Assembly: GCA_013339765.2 (NCBI GenBank)
Contig: CM023448.1
Coordinates: 24,132,551 to 24,196,550, forward strand
DNA length: 64,000 nucleotides
Direction: 5' to 3'
Source: Haemaphysalis longicornis
Lineage: Eukaryota; Arthropoda; Arachnida; Ixodida; Ixodidae
Both the position numbers and the translations under genes were made by a program. The notes beneath the pieces were generated by a model that was not told the origin of the DNA, did not search any database, and worked only from the letters and a program-made list of their open reading frames with translations. Shown one piece after another: positions 32,284 to 44,101 of this stretch. Positions within the stretch are counted from its first letter, which is position 1; every line of letters starts with the position of its first letter.

Positions 32284-32640
32284 CGTTGCCTAAATTAAGG
32301 ACGACTCAGCCAGCACTGGAAGGGAAGATGATAGGTGTAACAACTGGGGACAAGAATACAGCGGAGTGGGGTAGGGAACCAACGCGTGTTAAGGACATAT
32401 TACTAGAAAATAAGAACTGGGCGTGGGCAGGGAATGTAATGGGAAGGCAAGATAACGATTGGCCATTAAGGGTAACAGAGTGAATCTTTAGAGTAGGCAA
32501 ACGTGGCAGGGGGCGGCAGAAAGTAAGGTAGGCAGATGAGATCAAGAAGTTTGCGGGGGGAAATTGGTCACAGTTAGCGCACGAGCAGGTAAATTGGAGA
32601 TCTTTGTGAGAGGCTTTTGCCCTGCAGTGGTGCTAAGGTC
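32284..32640 (+). mobile_element. RTE-like LINE 3' fragment
   Basis: Matches the last ~360 bp of the RTE-like copies (LEGKMIGVT..., ENKNWAWAGNVMGRQDNDWPLRVTE in one frame, then the GGGGGCGGCAGAAAGT block) and ends at the GAGGCTTTTGCCCTGCAGTGG block. Several substitutions and indels are present. No GATGAT tail remains. Confidence 0.8.
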
Positions 32641-32649
32641 GAAAGCTTT

Positions 32650-33387
32650 TTACGTGCAAAATGCTGACATTAAAAGGGCGCCACAATGTGCTTCCTCAGG
32701 GCACATACTAACCTGAGACGTTTTTGAGTCAGGTGGAACTGAAGTGACGTACTGAAAGCTACAAGGCAGCGGGTGGTTTTCAGATAGCCACTGTCGTCTG
32801 AATAGCTTTACGAGTTACAATGACTGCTCCAGGCTTTCCACTAAATAGCTATGAGTGCATTGCAGCAGTCAAGCAAGGCGAAACAGAAGTGGTTCTCGAC
32901 CAACTTTCGCTCAATGTCGTGAGCTTTTCGGCGGGCCACAAACCAATATTTTGGCTCCTGTAAGCCTATAGGAAACGCACTGTGCTTCTACGGAAAACCG
33001 TGTTTCTAGTTCAGTGCGATACTTTTAGCCCTTTCGAGAAATGACAGCACGCCATGTGGCTTATTTAAAAGAAAAAGCAAATTCCTCAGGCTAAGTAGTG
33101 TTGCCGCAATAGAGTGCCATTTTATATAAACATTGCTGATAATTACGTATTTCCTGGGTCTCGCTTTTAAAAGCAGTTAAATAAAGATTCCACAAATTTT
33201 ATATGAAAAGAACACACAAGCAGCGGGAGATGCGTTGCATATCTTGTAGTCAAAAGTCAGTTCCGTTTCAAAATGAATTTCATTTGCAGTGTATGTGCAC
33301 ACCCCATTCAATGTTATACGTTAATACAGGGCCGCATTCTCGACTCGAGGGAATTGTCTATGAATGCGCCTTTTTTGCGTAGACAAA
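32650..33387. other. no supported gene
   Basis: No open frame of note and no recognised repeat. Confidence 0.45.
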
Positions 33388-33454
33388 GGTCAATGGGAGA
33401 GGCCTTCGCCTGCAGTGGACCTTAGTAGGCTGCTGCTGCTGCTGATGATGATGA
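33388..33454 (+). mobile_element. RTE-like 3' tail remnant
   Basis: Contains only GGTCAATGGGAGAGGCCTTCG and CCTGCAGTGG followed by a GCTGCTGCTGATGATGATG microsatellite, the 3' terminus of the RTE-like family. An extreme 5' truncation. Confidence 0.7.
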
Positions 33455-33653
33455 AAACGTAGCCATCAGTGGCGTTTGCAAGTATAGCTCTGGCGACGTG
33501 CAGTGGAATTTGACGCTTATCTTAAAGACATCACTACCAAGCCGTTATACATTGTGCATAAAAGATAGAGAATAGCGTTTTTAAGAAACGCATTTTAAAA
33601 ACATTCAACCGAGTGATATGGATTTTCGGACATTCCGTAGTGCCAGCACTCAC

Positions 33654-33827
33654 TGCTCTCGTTTCGTAGGTTTCCGAAGCCCCCGTTGAAGTCGGAGGCG
33701 CGGTGTGCATTGCTGCCTCTGCAGCCAGTCGCTGTCGTCTTTCTGCATCTTTTTCCCGGCGCTCAGCCGCTGAAATCCCCGTTCTGCCACTTTTCGCGCT
33801 CGTACTTACGTCTCCGATTTTACTCAT
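33654..33827 (-). CDS. candidate first coding exon, Ala/Arg/Glu-rich
   Basis: On the minus strand an ATG at 33827 opens 58 codons that end exactly at a consensus splice donor, GCA|GTGAGT (GT at 33652-33653). The translation contains a charged helical segment (SAAERREKDAERRQRLAAEA). It may be a real first exon, but R/A/E-rich sequence is also part of a dispersed repeat in this window (8295-8580). No downstream exon was recognised. Confidence 0.25.
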
Positions 33828-33849
33828 TAACAAGACGAGCGACATCGGC

Positions 33850-35645
33850 AGAATGGTCCGACGCAGCTTGCCACTTCCGTCACAGGAACAGCGCAGACAA
33901 CCTCACCCCTTTCGCACACCAAAATTTGAGCTAATTGGTGAAACAATTTCGATATGGTGAAAAGCATTTGGGTACTTTGAGGGCACACATGTCTTGCGCA
34001 GCTTTTGGAGGCAACAGCAAACAGAATATTTTGAGGCGTTTTGCATTATCAAGAGAAATGATGAGTGCGTGAGCGCACACACTCAGGCCTATTACACAAA
34101 AGAAAAAGCCTACCTACAGCGACAACCACATTCTCTGTAAAGGCTTCGTCATCCATCTTTTTACTGGCGTTTCTGCGCATTTTATGTACAGTCTTGGTCA
34201 AACTTTTGTGGGCCAAGCCGGAAACCGCCGGCTGCAAAAAATTCAATTTACAAGCTTTTGTCCCGAGGGGGGCTGAAACTTTTTATGCCGGAAAACTGGA
34301 GAAACACCTTTCTTTCTTTCTGCGTTAAAATATTTTTGTCTCATTTAAAGATAAAGCCGATTATTTGAATTCTTTGTGGTAGAGAATGCTTAAGATTGGC
34401 ACACAAATTTTGATGAAGGGTGGTTTGCTTCGCCTTTTCTCGTCAGTAAGCCCCAGTTGATGTCTAGCGCGCGTCCTGTGCAACTATTCCTTATGTGTCC
34501 CTGTCTTGCCGCACTTTTCATCATGTCGAAAACACCGCCACAAATGGACAAGCGTCCTGACTCCCACCTTCCCTTCGTGGCTGCCCTTGCCATCCTTCAC
34601 GGCCCCTTCATTTCTAACTCTTCCTCCTTCACGCTGGGGTGGTGTTCAGGGGAAAGGAGGTGTGGGACTGCCGGGGTGGAAGCGGTGTTTCGCACTTTAT
34701 CTCACCGCCACTGCTCTCTGCGCATACACCCCATTGCTATAGCAACACAGACGCGTTGTTTGCTTGCCGGAACCCCGTGGCGCCAAATAAAAACGAAAGG
34801 ACGCGTTGGTGTCGCAAGTCGAAACGTGCCGTCCGCAGCGAGAAGACTCGCCGGCGCATATAAGATCGCGATAAATAAATGTGAGCGTAAGGCGTGAGGC
34901 ATTCGACGCATTTAGCTCAGCCTAGCCACGAACAGCTGATCTGATGATTCGTGGCAAATTTCGGAATGCGCTGGTTGTAGCTGGGCTAATGGGCGCTAGC
35001 ATGAGCTATTAAGGGCTGGGTATCGATTTAGTAAATTACCCAATTATTCGACAGACGTTCATCAACTGATTCATCAGTTAATCGGTTGGTGCAACCAAAA
35101 ACTACATTTTGAGATCGAAGTCTTTTTTTTTTTACTTTGAGGTCTTCTTTACGAAGAGTCAGAATCAGATATATTCTTGAATATAGGGCAATATATCATC
35201 TGTGTGTGTGGTTGTCCAGGTGGCGCGCAAAATGGAACCAGATTGGTAGATGTGGCAGGCATATGATGACTGGAGCACGTGCTTAGTGTCGCTATTTCTC
35301 AAAGAAGCAAACCCGGAGCCTTTCACCGTTTCCACTTCAAACTTGCTGTTTTATTTATGGCCTTTACGATCGGGCAAGGCGACAGCGTAAGATAATCTAA
35401 CGTAAAGTTTTGCGGAGCTTTATTTCTGCTTTAATGCACCCCCGTGAATTCGACTGGTGCCCATTTTGTAGCGATTAATGCAATAATTCATTAACGATAG
35501 GGTAATCGTCAGTCACCCACCTTCAGCTTTCATCAGAATGGTCGGTTGGTACCATCAGCGTATTTGGCTGTACAACCTATCTGGTAGAGCGTGCTTCAGG
35601 ATCCGAGTCCACGATGCAAGCACGCTATTGTCATTTGCGAGAAAT
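33850..35645. other. no supported gene
   Basis: Several frames of 60-150 codons overlap on both strands around 34.45-34.9 kb, without recognisable domains. Nothing was annotated. Confidence 0.4.
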
Positions 35646-35661
35646 ATATGCTTTTTTTTTT

Positions 35662-36010
35662 AAGATGATAGGTGTAACAATAAGGGACCAGAAGATAGCG
35701 GAGTGGGTCAGGCAGCAAACGCGTGTTAAGAACATATTAGTGGAAATTAGGAAGAAGAAATGGACATGGACAGGCATGTAGTGCGAAGGAAAGATAACCG
35801 TTGGTTAGTAAGCGTAACAGAGTGGATCCCTAGAGAAGGCAAGCGTGGCAGGGGGCGGCAGAAAGTTAGATAGGAAGGGGAGATCAAGACGTTTGTGTGG
35901 TAAATTGGACGCTGTTAGCACAGGACCGCGATAATTGGAGATTAATGGGAGAGGCCTTTGCTATGCACTGGACGTAGATAGACTGGGGTGATAATGATGA
36001 TGATGATGCT
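35662..36010 (+). mobile_element. RTE-like LINE 3' fragment with microsatellite tail
   Basis: Starts AAGATGATAGGTGTAACA, the same conserved block as the other copies, and ends in GATAATGATGATGATGATG. The flanks TGCTTTTTTTT (about 35649) and TGCTTTCTTT (about 36008) may be a TSD. The coding sequence is broken. Confidence 0.82.
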
Positions 36011-36019
36011 TTCTTTGCT

Positions 36020-37235
36020 TGCCGTGTTTCGATTTGATGGAGATGTTCTGTTACACGTGTGTTGTATAAGGGAATAGGAGTACTTGCAAGTTGCTCCACA
36101 GGCAGGTTTTTAGGTGTGGTCAGTGTTATGGAGTTACTAAAGGAGACAATCCACATGCCCGGGGCTGTCATTTATGGTTTAGTAATTAGTGCATCAAAAC
36201 AAGCAGCTTACTGTAGTGATAAATATGCACTCACTGTGTACCCACATATGTATATGCAACAGAACCGTTCTTCTTTTTTCACATGTAGTGAATATGTACC
36301 GTGGTTTGATCTTCGCAGTTTTATCCGTCATAAATATTGGAGCAACGCTCCCGTGTTTGACAAACTAGCGTCACACTAGAGAGGCCGTTCTGGCAGGTTG
36401 AACAAGCGGGCTTTCAGTGTAGGCGATGTTGTGGTTTCACTAAAGGAGGTGTAAATGCCCTTGGAAACATAGTGGATTGGCGTTTTGGTCAGGTAGTCAG
36501 TAGAAGCAGCGGTGTATTGCTGAAATGTAAGGTATTGCTGCCATCTTTTTAAATATTGTGTATATTATGTTAGCTTTCATTTGTGGTGTGGGCTTGAATT
36601 CACACAAACCTGTGATAGTGGAACGAGGTATTTTTAAGAATTTCTTGTTAGCTGTTAGCACCATTATTTAGTCATGTGGATATTGGAAACATTGGTCGTG
36701 GTTCTGCAGAGGTGATATGCGCGTGGGGGGTACCAGTATTGTATTCACGTAAATGTATCAATTTTTTTAGCAAGTTAGCCTGCTAGGCACCTGACTTTCT
36801 TTTTTTTTAATTTCCTTGATTAATGCAAGGTGCTAAAGTGGCTGGGGATAATATCTCAAAAGTTTTTTTAGTAAATGAATGCGCTGCAAGAAATGCAACA
36901 CCAAAAAAAGAAATTGCTTCTCGTCAAATCGCCCTCTCGGGATATCAATTAAACTTAATAGGAAATTTATCCTTGCTGCATATGTTGTTTGAAATTTTAG
37001 GTTTCATCAAAACGTACACACTATAGATTGTTTGAGTTTTGGGATACCCTGCATCCGTACCCTATACGTATAAAATTAGAAAAAATGAAATTAGGCAATT
37101 ATCAATTACTTGGCATCAAGTCATTGAAATACTCTATCAGCCACCACGGCACCTTCTTGTGCAAACACTTTGAACACAAAAGTGTTTTCCCTCCGGGTAC
37201 ATCAAGATCTAAGTGACTTCATATGCGTCACGAGA
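36020..37235. other. no supported gene
   Basis: AT-rich sequence; one ~106-codon plus-strand frame at 36059 without recognisable features. Confidence 0.4.
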
Positions 37236-37255
37236 GTGCTGTCACCAGAAAAAGT

Positions 37256-37352
37256 GCCACTGACGTGGCGGCGCCCGGATTCGATCTCCCTCGCCTCTCG
37301 CCACAATGGGAGGTATGTGGCGCTCTGCCAACTGCGCTGCGAACCGAGACGT
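37256..37352 (-). mobile_element. tRNA-like SINE head
   Basis: On the minus strand GCGCAGTTGGCAGAGCGCC resembles an A box and GAGATCGAATCCGGG a B box with one mismatch; a T5 run follows about 20 bases later (complement of AGAAAAAGTG). The cloverleaf is poor. It differs from the Ruka-like family and from the satellite tRNA-like units. Confidence 0.5.
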
Positions 37353-37754
37353 GAGCAGTTATACAAACGTGCCTGATGTCCTTCGCAATGGCTCATTCAG
37401 GTGGTGCTGCCATCTAGGAGAGGCGAAGTGAAGCAGCGCATTATGATGCTAATGAGCTCCGACAGCTGGCGCCTCGATGCCAGCGCCTTCGTGTACGGGG
37501 GACGCGCGTGAATTGAGGCACCCTCCGCTGCTGCGTTGTTCCCATGACCGTTATGTGTTACAAGCTGCTGTTTGTGTGCATGTTATTTGTGGTTTTGTTG
37601 TCCAGGAATAAAATGTTTTTTTTTCTTGCATGTGTGTCGGCGCCATTTCGTCCGGCGGTGTCAGGCTCGCGAACCCTTCGCACATGAAGGAGGTTCCTTT
37701 ATATTCAGCTGCTCCTGTGAAGGCCCGTTTCACTTTCGTGTTTTACCGATTCCC

Positions 37755-37756
<2 letters not shown>

Positions 37757-37810
<54 letters not shown>
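37757..37810 (+). repeat. (GA)n microsatellite
   Basis: Uninterrupted GA dinucleotides, 27 copies. Confidence 0.97.
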
Positions 37811-37813
<3 letters not shown>

Positions 37814-38064
37814 ACCACATTTAAGAAAATAATGGCTCCTAGGCGATAACGTGGGCTATAACCATCCATTCTTTTTCATTGGAGCAGTTTGCTATGGATT
37901 AGCATAATCCAGATCATTCATTGAGTGCGTGAACCAAAAATAAATGCTCAGCACCTCTCACAGTTTTCTGTACAATAGTATTACGTATATTATTTTTAGG
38001 TACCGAGTACCTTAGGACTTCACTATGTCCGTCCGCGACCATGCGCATAGCATTTACAATCGCA

Positions 38065-38162
38065 AAAATCACAGAGGCACCGGCAGGATTCGAGCCTGTG
38101 TCTGGTAGACCAGACGGAGTTAGGGTCAGTCGTCTACCCTACTTGGCTGCGACCGTGAGTTA
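38065..38162 (-). mobile_element. tRNA-like SINE head, second type
   Basis: The minus strand carries CAGGCTCGAATCCTG, a B box with a 5-bp stem, preceded by an A-box-like GGTCGCAGCCAAGTAGGGTAG and followed by a T5 run. Flanking blocks (TTAGGAC...TGTCCGTCCGCG) recur at about 38010 and 38217, suggesting a duplicated or composite SINE. Confidence 0.45.
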
Positions 38163-38470
38163 GTACGTCAGAGTCGAACGGCTTAATCCTTCGCCTGTAA
38201 CGGTGCTGAGTCATTAGGACCTCCCAATGTCCGTCCGCGTCCATCCGTGGGCACACCACCATCAAACAAAAATCTATGCGGAAACTAGCTAAACGGTACA
38301 AGAACTCTCCAAAACACTCAAAAACAGGCACAAACCTAACCCAGCAACGAGAAAACGCGCAAAAACAGCGGTGTAATCAGGTTGTGATCCAGGTGTAATA
38401 CACCGTGGCTGCATCAAACTAGGGCAGATGGCGGTACGCGTAAACGCGAGATGGCGCCGTGGTGCACAGC

Positions 38471-38479
38471 GTATATAAG
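38471..38479 (+). promoter_or_regulatory. TATA-like box next to the I-like LINE
   Basis: GTATATAAG in a GC-rich context, 130 bp left of the LINE insertion. It could belong to a host promoter that the LINE landed near, or be chance; no transcript evidence is available. Confidence 0.2.
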
Positions 38480-38663
38480 CGGATTCCGGAAATCACACAC
38501 CCCCTTCCGCCATTGACGTAAACGGACGTAGGAAGCGTCACGCTGCTGCTCAACGTCTGTGAAGACAACGAGCTTCCCCGAATACGAAAGCGCGGCAAGC
38601 GGAGGCAGCAGGAGGAGGAGGGAAAACGTTTATTGAGAAAAAAAAAGAACGCGGGTGGCGTCC

Positions 38664-41600
38664 TCAGTTCAGGAGGCGGCGCGCCGCCGCTGCTCGCGTG
38701 GCCCGCTGGATCAGGTTGAGCTGCTCCTGCAGGTCCGAGCTGGTCAACGCGCATTCCCACTGCTCGGGGGTAGGGGAAAGGAGAGGAACAAGGTGTTGAG
38801 GGCACAGGAAGACGAGGTGGGCAGTGGTGGCTGGAACTTCACAGTCCGGGCAGTTGTACTCGAAGCGTGAGGGGGAGATGTGGGAGAGGATGGTGGAGTT
38901 ATAGTATGTGCCAGTTTGTAGTCTGCGCCAGATTCGTGATTCTTCGACGGACAGGGTAGGGTGGGGCGCAGGATATTTTCGGCGAGCGTGGCGGTAGTGG
39001 GATAAGATGTCGGTGAAGCAGGGTGGAAGAGGATGGATAGTGGCCGTCGTAGAGTCCGAGCCGCCTGGCCCTGTAGGGAACGCCCCGAAGTGAAGCTCGC
39101 GGGCTGCAGCATGTGCTGCTTCATTCCCAGGGAGTGAGGCGTGTCCCGGGGTCCACACGATTGTTATTGTAGGTAGGTCGCCAATGGCTTTCAGGAGCTT
39201 GAGCGCCGCAGGGGGTACTCTTCCCTGGAGGTAATATCGGCAAGCTTGTTGAGAGTCTGTGATTATGGTTAGGTGGGTGGTGGGTGGCCGCCGCGAGGGC
39301 AGTGGAGGTGGCTTCAGCAGCGTTCGAAGAAAGATGAAAGAAGGTAGCGGCGTTGAGAACGGTGCCCTCGTTGTCCGTGACTGCTAGGGTCGAGCGGGGG
39401 TGTGATGGGGTTTGGGCGATGTCGCTATAGCGAGCATCCGGGGCTGAGGAGTACTTTCGTTCAAGGTGCTGCACTCTGGCTTTGCGTCGGCCAGGGTTGT
39501 ATATGGGATGAATGTGACGTGGAATTAGTGCCACCTCGATATTGGTCCGGATATGGGGAGGGAGGGGGTGAAGCTCGTTATGAGGGTTCGGCGTGGGGCG
39601 GCCTAGTGCCCTGAGGACAGTTCCGCCGGTAGGAGTGAGGGACAGGCGTGCCAATTAACTTGTCTGTTGGGCTTCGAGGAGTTCAGAGAGGGTGTTATGC
39701 AGCCCCAGTTGAAGCAATTTCTGTGTGGCGGCGAAAGCTGGGAGGCCTAGAGCGATCTTGTAAGCCCGGCGAATGAGTTCATCCAGCTTGCTCTGTTCTT
39801 GAGGTTTGAGGCAGACGTAGGGGGTGCCGTATGTGAGGCGGCTTAGAAGTAGGGCGTGAACGAGACGGCAAGTGTCCTGTTCCCTCAGTCCATGTTGGTG
39901 TGTGCAGATTCCCCGGATGAGATGGATAAGTTGCGATATCGTGCCCTGCAGTTGTGGGAGGAGTGCTGCTCCAGACGCATCCACGTGAAAAGGCACGCCG
40001 AGAATTCGCAGGGCTTTCACTTTCGGCACCACTGCATCTTTGATAGCAATTTGAGGGTCTGGGGTGGTGCTCGGGGGTCGACCACGCGTTCTGGCGTGGA
40101 GTACCAAGAGAGCGGACTTTTGGGGAGCACAGGTTAGGCCGCGAGGTGCGAGATACTGGAGGGTGAGGTCGATAGCTTGTTGTAAGGCATCTTGTTGGTA
40201 GCCTGGCGAGCCTTTGTTTATCCAAAGTGTCATATCGTCCGCGTAAAAGGCGTGGCGTAGATCCGGAATGGTGGAAAGCTGTTTAGGTAGTTCAAAGAGG
40301 GCCAGATTGAATAGCAAGGGGAAATAACCGACCCTTGGGGAGTCCCTTTGGCTGGTGTGTTGAAAGTGGGGGATTTGTATGGGCCAAGGCGGATAGTTGC
40401 AGTTCGGTCAGTAAACAAGGCGCGCACGTAGTCAAAGGTTCGAGGACGGCATTGCGTGTGAAGGAGCCCTTGTAATATGGCGTCGTGCGTCACGTTGTCA
40501 AATGCGCCCTGGACGTCTAAGGTGAGGATGGTGCTGGGGTAAGTCTTGCTGAGGTTGTCGATAATTTGTTCTTTTAGTTGGATGAGCACATCTTGAGTAG
40601 ACAAGTGATTTCTGAAGCCAAACATTGTATGGGGAAAGAGATCTTTAGTTTCGAGGTAGGAAGTAAGCCGGGAATGCACCATGTGTTCGAAAAGTTTTCC
40701 CCGGCACGATGTTAGAGAAATGGGTCGCAGATTGGCGGGGGTAACAGGCTTGTGCGGTTTGGGAATTAGGGTTATGTCTGCGTGACGCCATTGAGGGGGC
40801 AAGGTGCCTGCTTCCCAGTGGTGGTTGAAAAGAGTGAGAAGGGATTCTTGGGCTTCATCGTCGAGATTCCGAATGAGCTTGTTGGTGATACCATCCCTAC
40901 CCGGGGTGGTATTGCGAGTGAGGCGTCCCAGGGCGTGTTGGAGTTCGGCGTGGGTGAACGGGGCATCAAGTGCTTGGTTTGGCGGACCCGTGTAGCTGGT
41001 GGCCGGAGGGGGTGGGTGCGTGACCGGGTGGCCGAACAAGTGATCTCTGATCGAATGTAGGAGTTCTCCGGGAGGCCGGTCACTGTTATGTATGAGTCTA
41101 TGAATTTGGTGGTTGGTGGCTGTTCGAGTGGGTTTTTCGCCGATTAGTTTCCGGAGGATGTGCCAGGTGCGCTTGGTGCTAAGAGTGCCTCTTAGCTCGT
41201 CGCAGAAGGAGTGCCAGTTTTGTGTGTGCAATGTTTGAGCGTACTGGGTCGCTTGTAAAGTGATTGCCGCAATACGTTTCATAAGGGTGCGGTTATGCTT
41301 TTGTCGTTCCCACCGTTTGACTAGCCCTCGGAGGGCTGCCCAGAGATGGAGCAAATGGGCGTCGGCGGCAGGATTCTTTTCGGGGAGGGGAATTGTTTCG
41401 GTATGCTTCTGGACGAGATTTTCTAGGGCCGATGTCTACTCTTCTAGGTTTTCGGTGATGGAAGGAAGGGCGGTTGGATCCTTGCGGAATGCGGGCCAAT
41501 TAATGATCTTTGTGAAACCAATTTTTCGGGTTGTGTGCAATTGAGGTATCACGATTTGAATGAGGTAGTGGTCACTTCCGAGGGTGTCTGGAGTCCTTTG

Positions 41601-42347
41601 CCAAGTCAAATGCCCTATGTTGGCTGCGAATGTGAGGTCTGGGGAGGTGTCGCGTGATACACTGTTCCCCAGTCTGGTTGGAGTGGCCAGGTCATTGTAA
41701 AGAACGGGGGCGTGATGCTGGGTGGCGTGGAGGAGGGCTGTTCCCTTTTTTGTAGCTTGGGAGTATCCCCAAGAGTAGTGTGGGGCGTTAAAATCGCCGA
41801 GCAAAGAGAAAGGATTTTGATGCGCTGTCCGCTTGGCGTCGTGCACGAGAGTGTCGATTGCTTGCAAAGAACTTAGAGGTGGGCTGTAAACGTTTAGAAC
41901 AAAAACGCTGGGTTCGTTTCTCCGAGTTGGAAGAATTTCGACAAATGTGTGGGCGATGGGGGAGGTTAGGCTGTGTTCTTGGGCGGTGAGGTGCTGGGCC
42001 ACTAGTATTGCCGTGCGGTGTAAGAGATCTTGGGTGTAGGCCGTGTACCCGCGAATTCCAGGGGCAGGCGTGTCGGCTTCCTGGAGGGCGATGATATCGG
42101 GAGGGGCAGGGGTGATGTAGAATCCCAATTGGGCTTTTTTGTTATTTAAGGATCGGCAATTCCACTGATAGATGGTCAGTGCCGGGGAGTTAGACATCGT
42201 CATTGGGAGGGCAGTGGCTAGGGCAATAGGATCATCCGTATCGGGTGGTTGGAGTTTGGCTTTCTTGGATTGCGAGGTGGGAACGGAAGAGTTGCTAGCG
42301 AGGGCCTTCTCAATGTTTGTGATACGGGCAGTAAGCACTTCGCTCAT
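38664..42347 (-). pseudogene. I-like LINE ORF2 polyprotein, four lesions
   Basis: Domains in order: AP endonuclease (41436-42347: IYQWNCRSLNNKKAQ, IIALQEADTP, LLGDFNAPHYSWG, LGSDHYLIQI); reverse transcriptase (40230-41354 and 39655-40317: ANLRPISLTSCRGKLFEHM, ILTLDVQGAFDNVTHD, GTPQGSVISP, FYADDMTLWIN with YADD at 40234-40245); RNase H (about 39121-39450, ending VWTPGHASLPGNEAAH in another frame) and a C-terminal C-x2-C-containing tail (NCPDCEVPATTAHLVFLC). Lesions: in-frame TAG at 41436-41438, a one-base deletion right after the GTPQGSVISP block near 40320, in-frame TAA at 39655-39657, and a frameshift near 39280. All catalytic blocks are intact. Confidence 0.88.
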
Positions 42348-42430
42348 CTGCTGAATAGAAGTCAGGGTTGTTGTGATGGTCGATTGGAAGTCGCCGATGG
42401 CCTTTTCCAGGCGTTGGTCGATGAGGGGAA

Positions 42431-43702
42431 TTATTCGTGTTGGTATGCTCTCTTCAAGGATGGCGGCAGCATCCTCGGTTTGTAAAGTCTGTGGTGGGAG
42501 AGTTGTGGGGGGTTAGTGCATAAGGAGGGGCTTTGAATAGCAGCTATAGCTGACGCCAATGAATTTAAGCGTTCGCTGAGGGCAGCTTGTTGTTGCTGGA
42601 TGTTTCGAAGGACTTCATGAAGGTTGGGAGAGAGGGAGATTTGTTGAGGTGTTTCCGATGGGCTGGTTGTTTTGGGTGGGAGGAGGGAGGTGTCATGAGC
42701 ATCGGGCGTTTGTTGAGAAGCTTTCGGGGGGTTAGTGAGTATGGGTGGGAGAGGGGGGAAGTCGTGAGCAGTGGGAGTTTGCGCTACGATGTTGGACCAG
42801 CTCACCTTGTTGAGGCCGGGCGCGGTGCTAGTGGGCATCTTGTATTGGCGGGTGTTCTGGCGGGCAGTCTTCGTCGTTTCTGCAGGGGGCGGTGAGATGA
42901 CCCGTCTCGGGCCTAGTATGGGCAGGACGCGTTTCCGGCAGTCCTTGCTGGCGGTGGGATGTGCTTGTTGGCATAGTCTGCACGTTGGTTGACAGTCGTG
43001 CTGGGGGGATGGGTTGGCTACGTGGCAGCGGGGGCACTTCGGTGAGTCCGGGTGGGGGCAGATGTCTTGACGACGTCCGACGTCGCCACAGAGTTGGCAA
43101 ACCTGGGCGATGCGGCGGTAGGGTCGGCAGCGGTGAAGTACACAGCCAAATCGAACGTAGTAGGGTACCCGGGTGCCGTTAAACGTCATGAGGGCAGATT
43201 TGGTGCGACCCATGAGCCGAGCGTGCAGGATAAGCGGGCGGTTGGCTTCCAGAAGTTCTTGTAGGCCGTCCTGGGTGATGTCCTCTTCGAGACCGTGGAT
43301 CATGCCGCGGCAGAAGTTGGGCGGTGGTTTCATATACGGTGCAAGCTCATAGTTGGCACTGCCGAGGTTAATCGCCGTTATTTTGCTTAGCAGAATTGCT
43401 ATCTGGGCATTGGCTGTACTTGCCACCAAGAGGTTGCGATCCTGTTGAGCTTCCACGATGACTTTGTTGAGAAACTGCGTTCTCGAAATGGCACTTGCTT
43501 CAGCAAGACTTGCAGCAAGGGTGCGGGGAGACCAGGCAGCTATATTGAGACCGGATCGTGGTCGATAAATGATTATGTAGTGGTTGGCCGGGAGGTGTGG
43601 TGGCGGAGTTACGCGCGTCGTTGTAGTTGCTTTCGTGGCTTCCGGTGGATGGCGATGCCGCTGCTTGGCGTCAGACAATTTGTGTCGGGCAGCAAGCACC
43701 AT
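42431..43702 (-). CDS. I-like LINE ORF1, nucleic-acid-binding protein with zinc knuckles
   Basis: A 423-codon frame. The N-terminal half resembles the RNA-binding part of I-type ORF1 (IIIYRPRSGLNIAAWSPRTL onward). At about residues 200-260 three cysteine-rich knuckles follow: CQLCGDVGRRQDIC (the usual His is Arg), CPRCHVANPSPQHDC and CRLCQQAHPTASKDC. The C-terminal third is Pro/Thr-rich with a short helical segment. A frameshift near 42480 appears to cut the true C-terminus, because a coiled segment continues in another frame to about 42200. The N-terminus is also shifted: sequence upstream of 43702 continues in a different frame to about 43760. Confidence 0.78.
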   Translation of the reverse strand: MVLAARHKLSDAKQRHRHPPEATKATTTTRVTPPPHLPANHYIIIYRPRSGLNIAAWSPRTLAASLAEASAISRTQFLNKVIVEAQQDRNLLVASTANAQIAILLSKITAINLGSANYELAPYMKPPPNFCRGMIHGLEEDITQDGLQELLEANRPLILHARLMGRTKSALMTFNGTRVPYYVRFGCVLHRCRPYRRIAQVCQLCGDVGRRQDICPHPDSPKCPRCHVANPSPQHDCQPTCRLCQQAHPTASKDCRKRVLPILGPRRVISPPPAETTKTARQNTRQYKMPTSTAPGLNKVSWSNIVAQTPTAHDFPPLPPILTNPPKASQQTPDAHDTSLLPPKTTSPSETPQQISLSPNLHEVLRNIQQQQAALSERLNSLASAIAAIQSPSLCTNPPQLSHHRLYKPRMLPPSLKRAYQHE

Positions 43703-44101
43703 CTCCCAAGGATTATCGGGTGTATGGTGCGGCCACTTAGCTCGTGGAATTCCATGTTGACGGTGGTTGGTGCCGGCTGCTGGGATGTCGACGGGTCACC
43801 CTGGCCTAGTGCTCTAGCGGTGGATGTCATGGCAGGAACGACGGTGTCGCTAGGCCTGGAGACGAGGCTTAGCGCGGGCGGCGAGTTGGGAGACCATAAT
43901 GTGGGCTGCAACACTGTCCTTTCGAGTCTGGGGGCTCAGTCGGCTGTCTACGTATTTCAGAAGACGTACCGGAACTGTTTGTAGTGGCCGTATGGTGGTC
44001 AATGTTGAAGGTCCGCTCTTGGAGGGAGATGAAACGGGAGCCGAAGCAACTCGTGTTCGGTGGCGTTGGCCCCGTGGCGGCGGAAATCGCAAGCGGAGGC
44101 A

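Larger units (their letters stand above)
38608..44088 (-). mobile_element. full-length I-like LINE with 13-bp TSD
   Basis: The element is flanked by the direct repeat GCAAGCGGAGGCA at 38595-38607 and 44089-44101. In minus orientation it holds a short 5' region, ORF1 with zinc knuckles, ORF2 with endonuclease, reverse transcriptase and RNase H, and a 56-bp 3' untranslated region with AATAAA (complement of 38629-38634) and a (TCC)n tail. The presence of RNase H together with an AP-type endonuclease indicates the I group of LINEs. It contains only a handful of disabling changes. Confidence 0.88.

Noticed and set aside
34457..34911. Overlapping frames of 67-146 codons on both strands as a gene
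   Set aside because: No domain, signal peptide or splice pattern was recognisable, and all frames are comparably open.
37572..37832. An 86-codon frame ending in a long RE repeat
   Set aside because: The repeat part is the (GA)n microsatellite; the upstream part has no recognisable domain.
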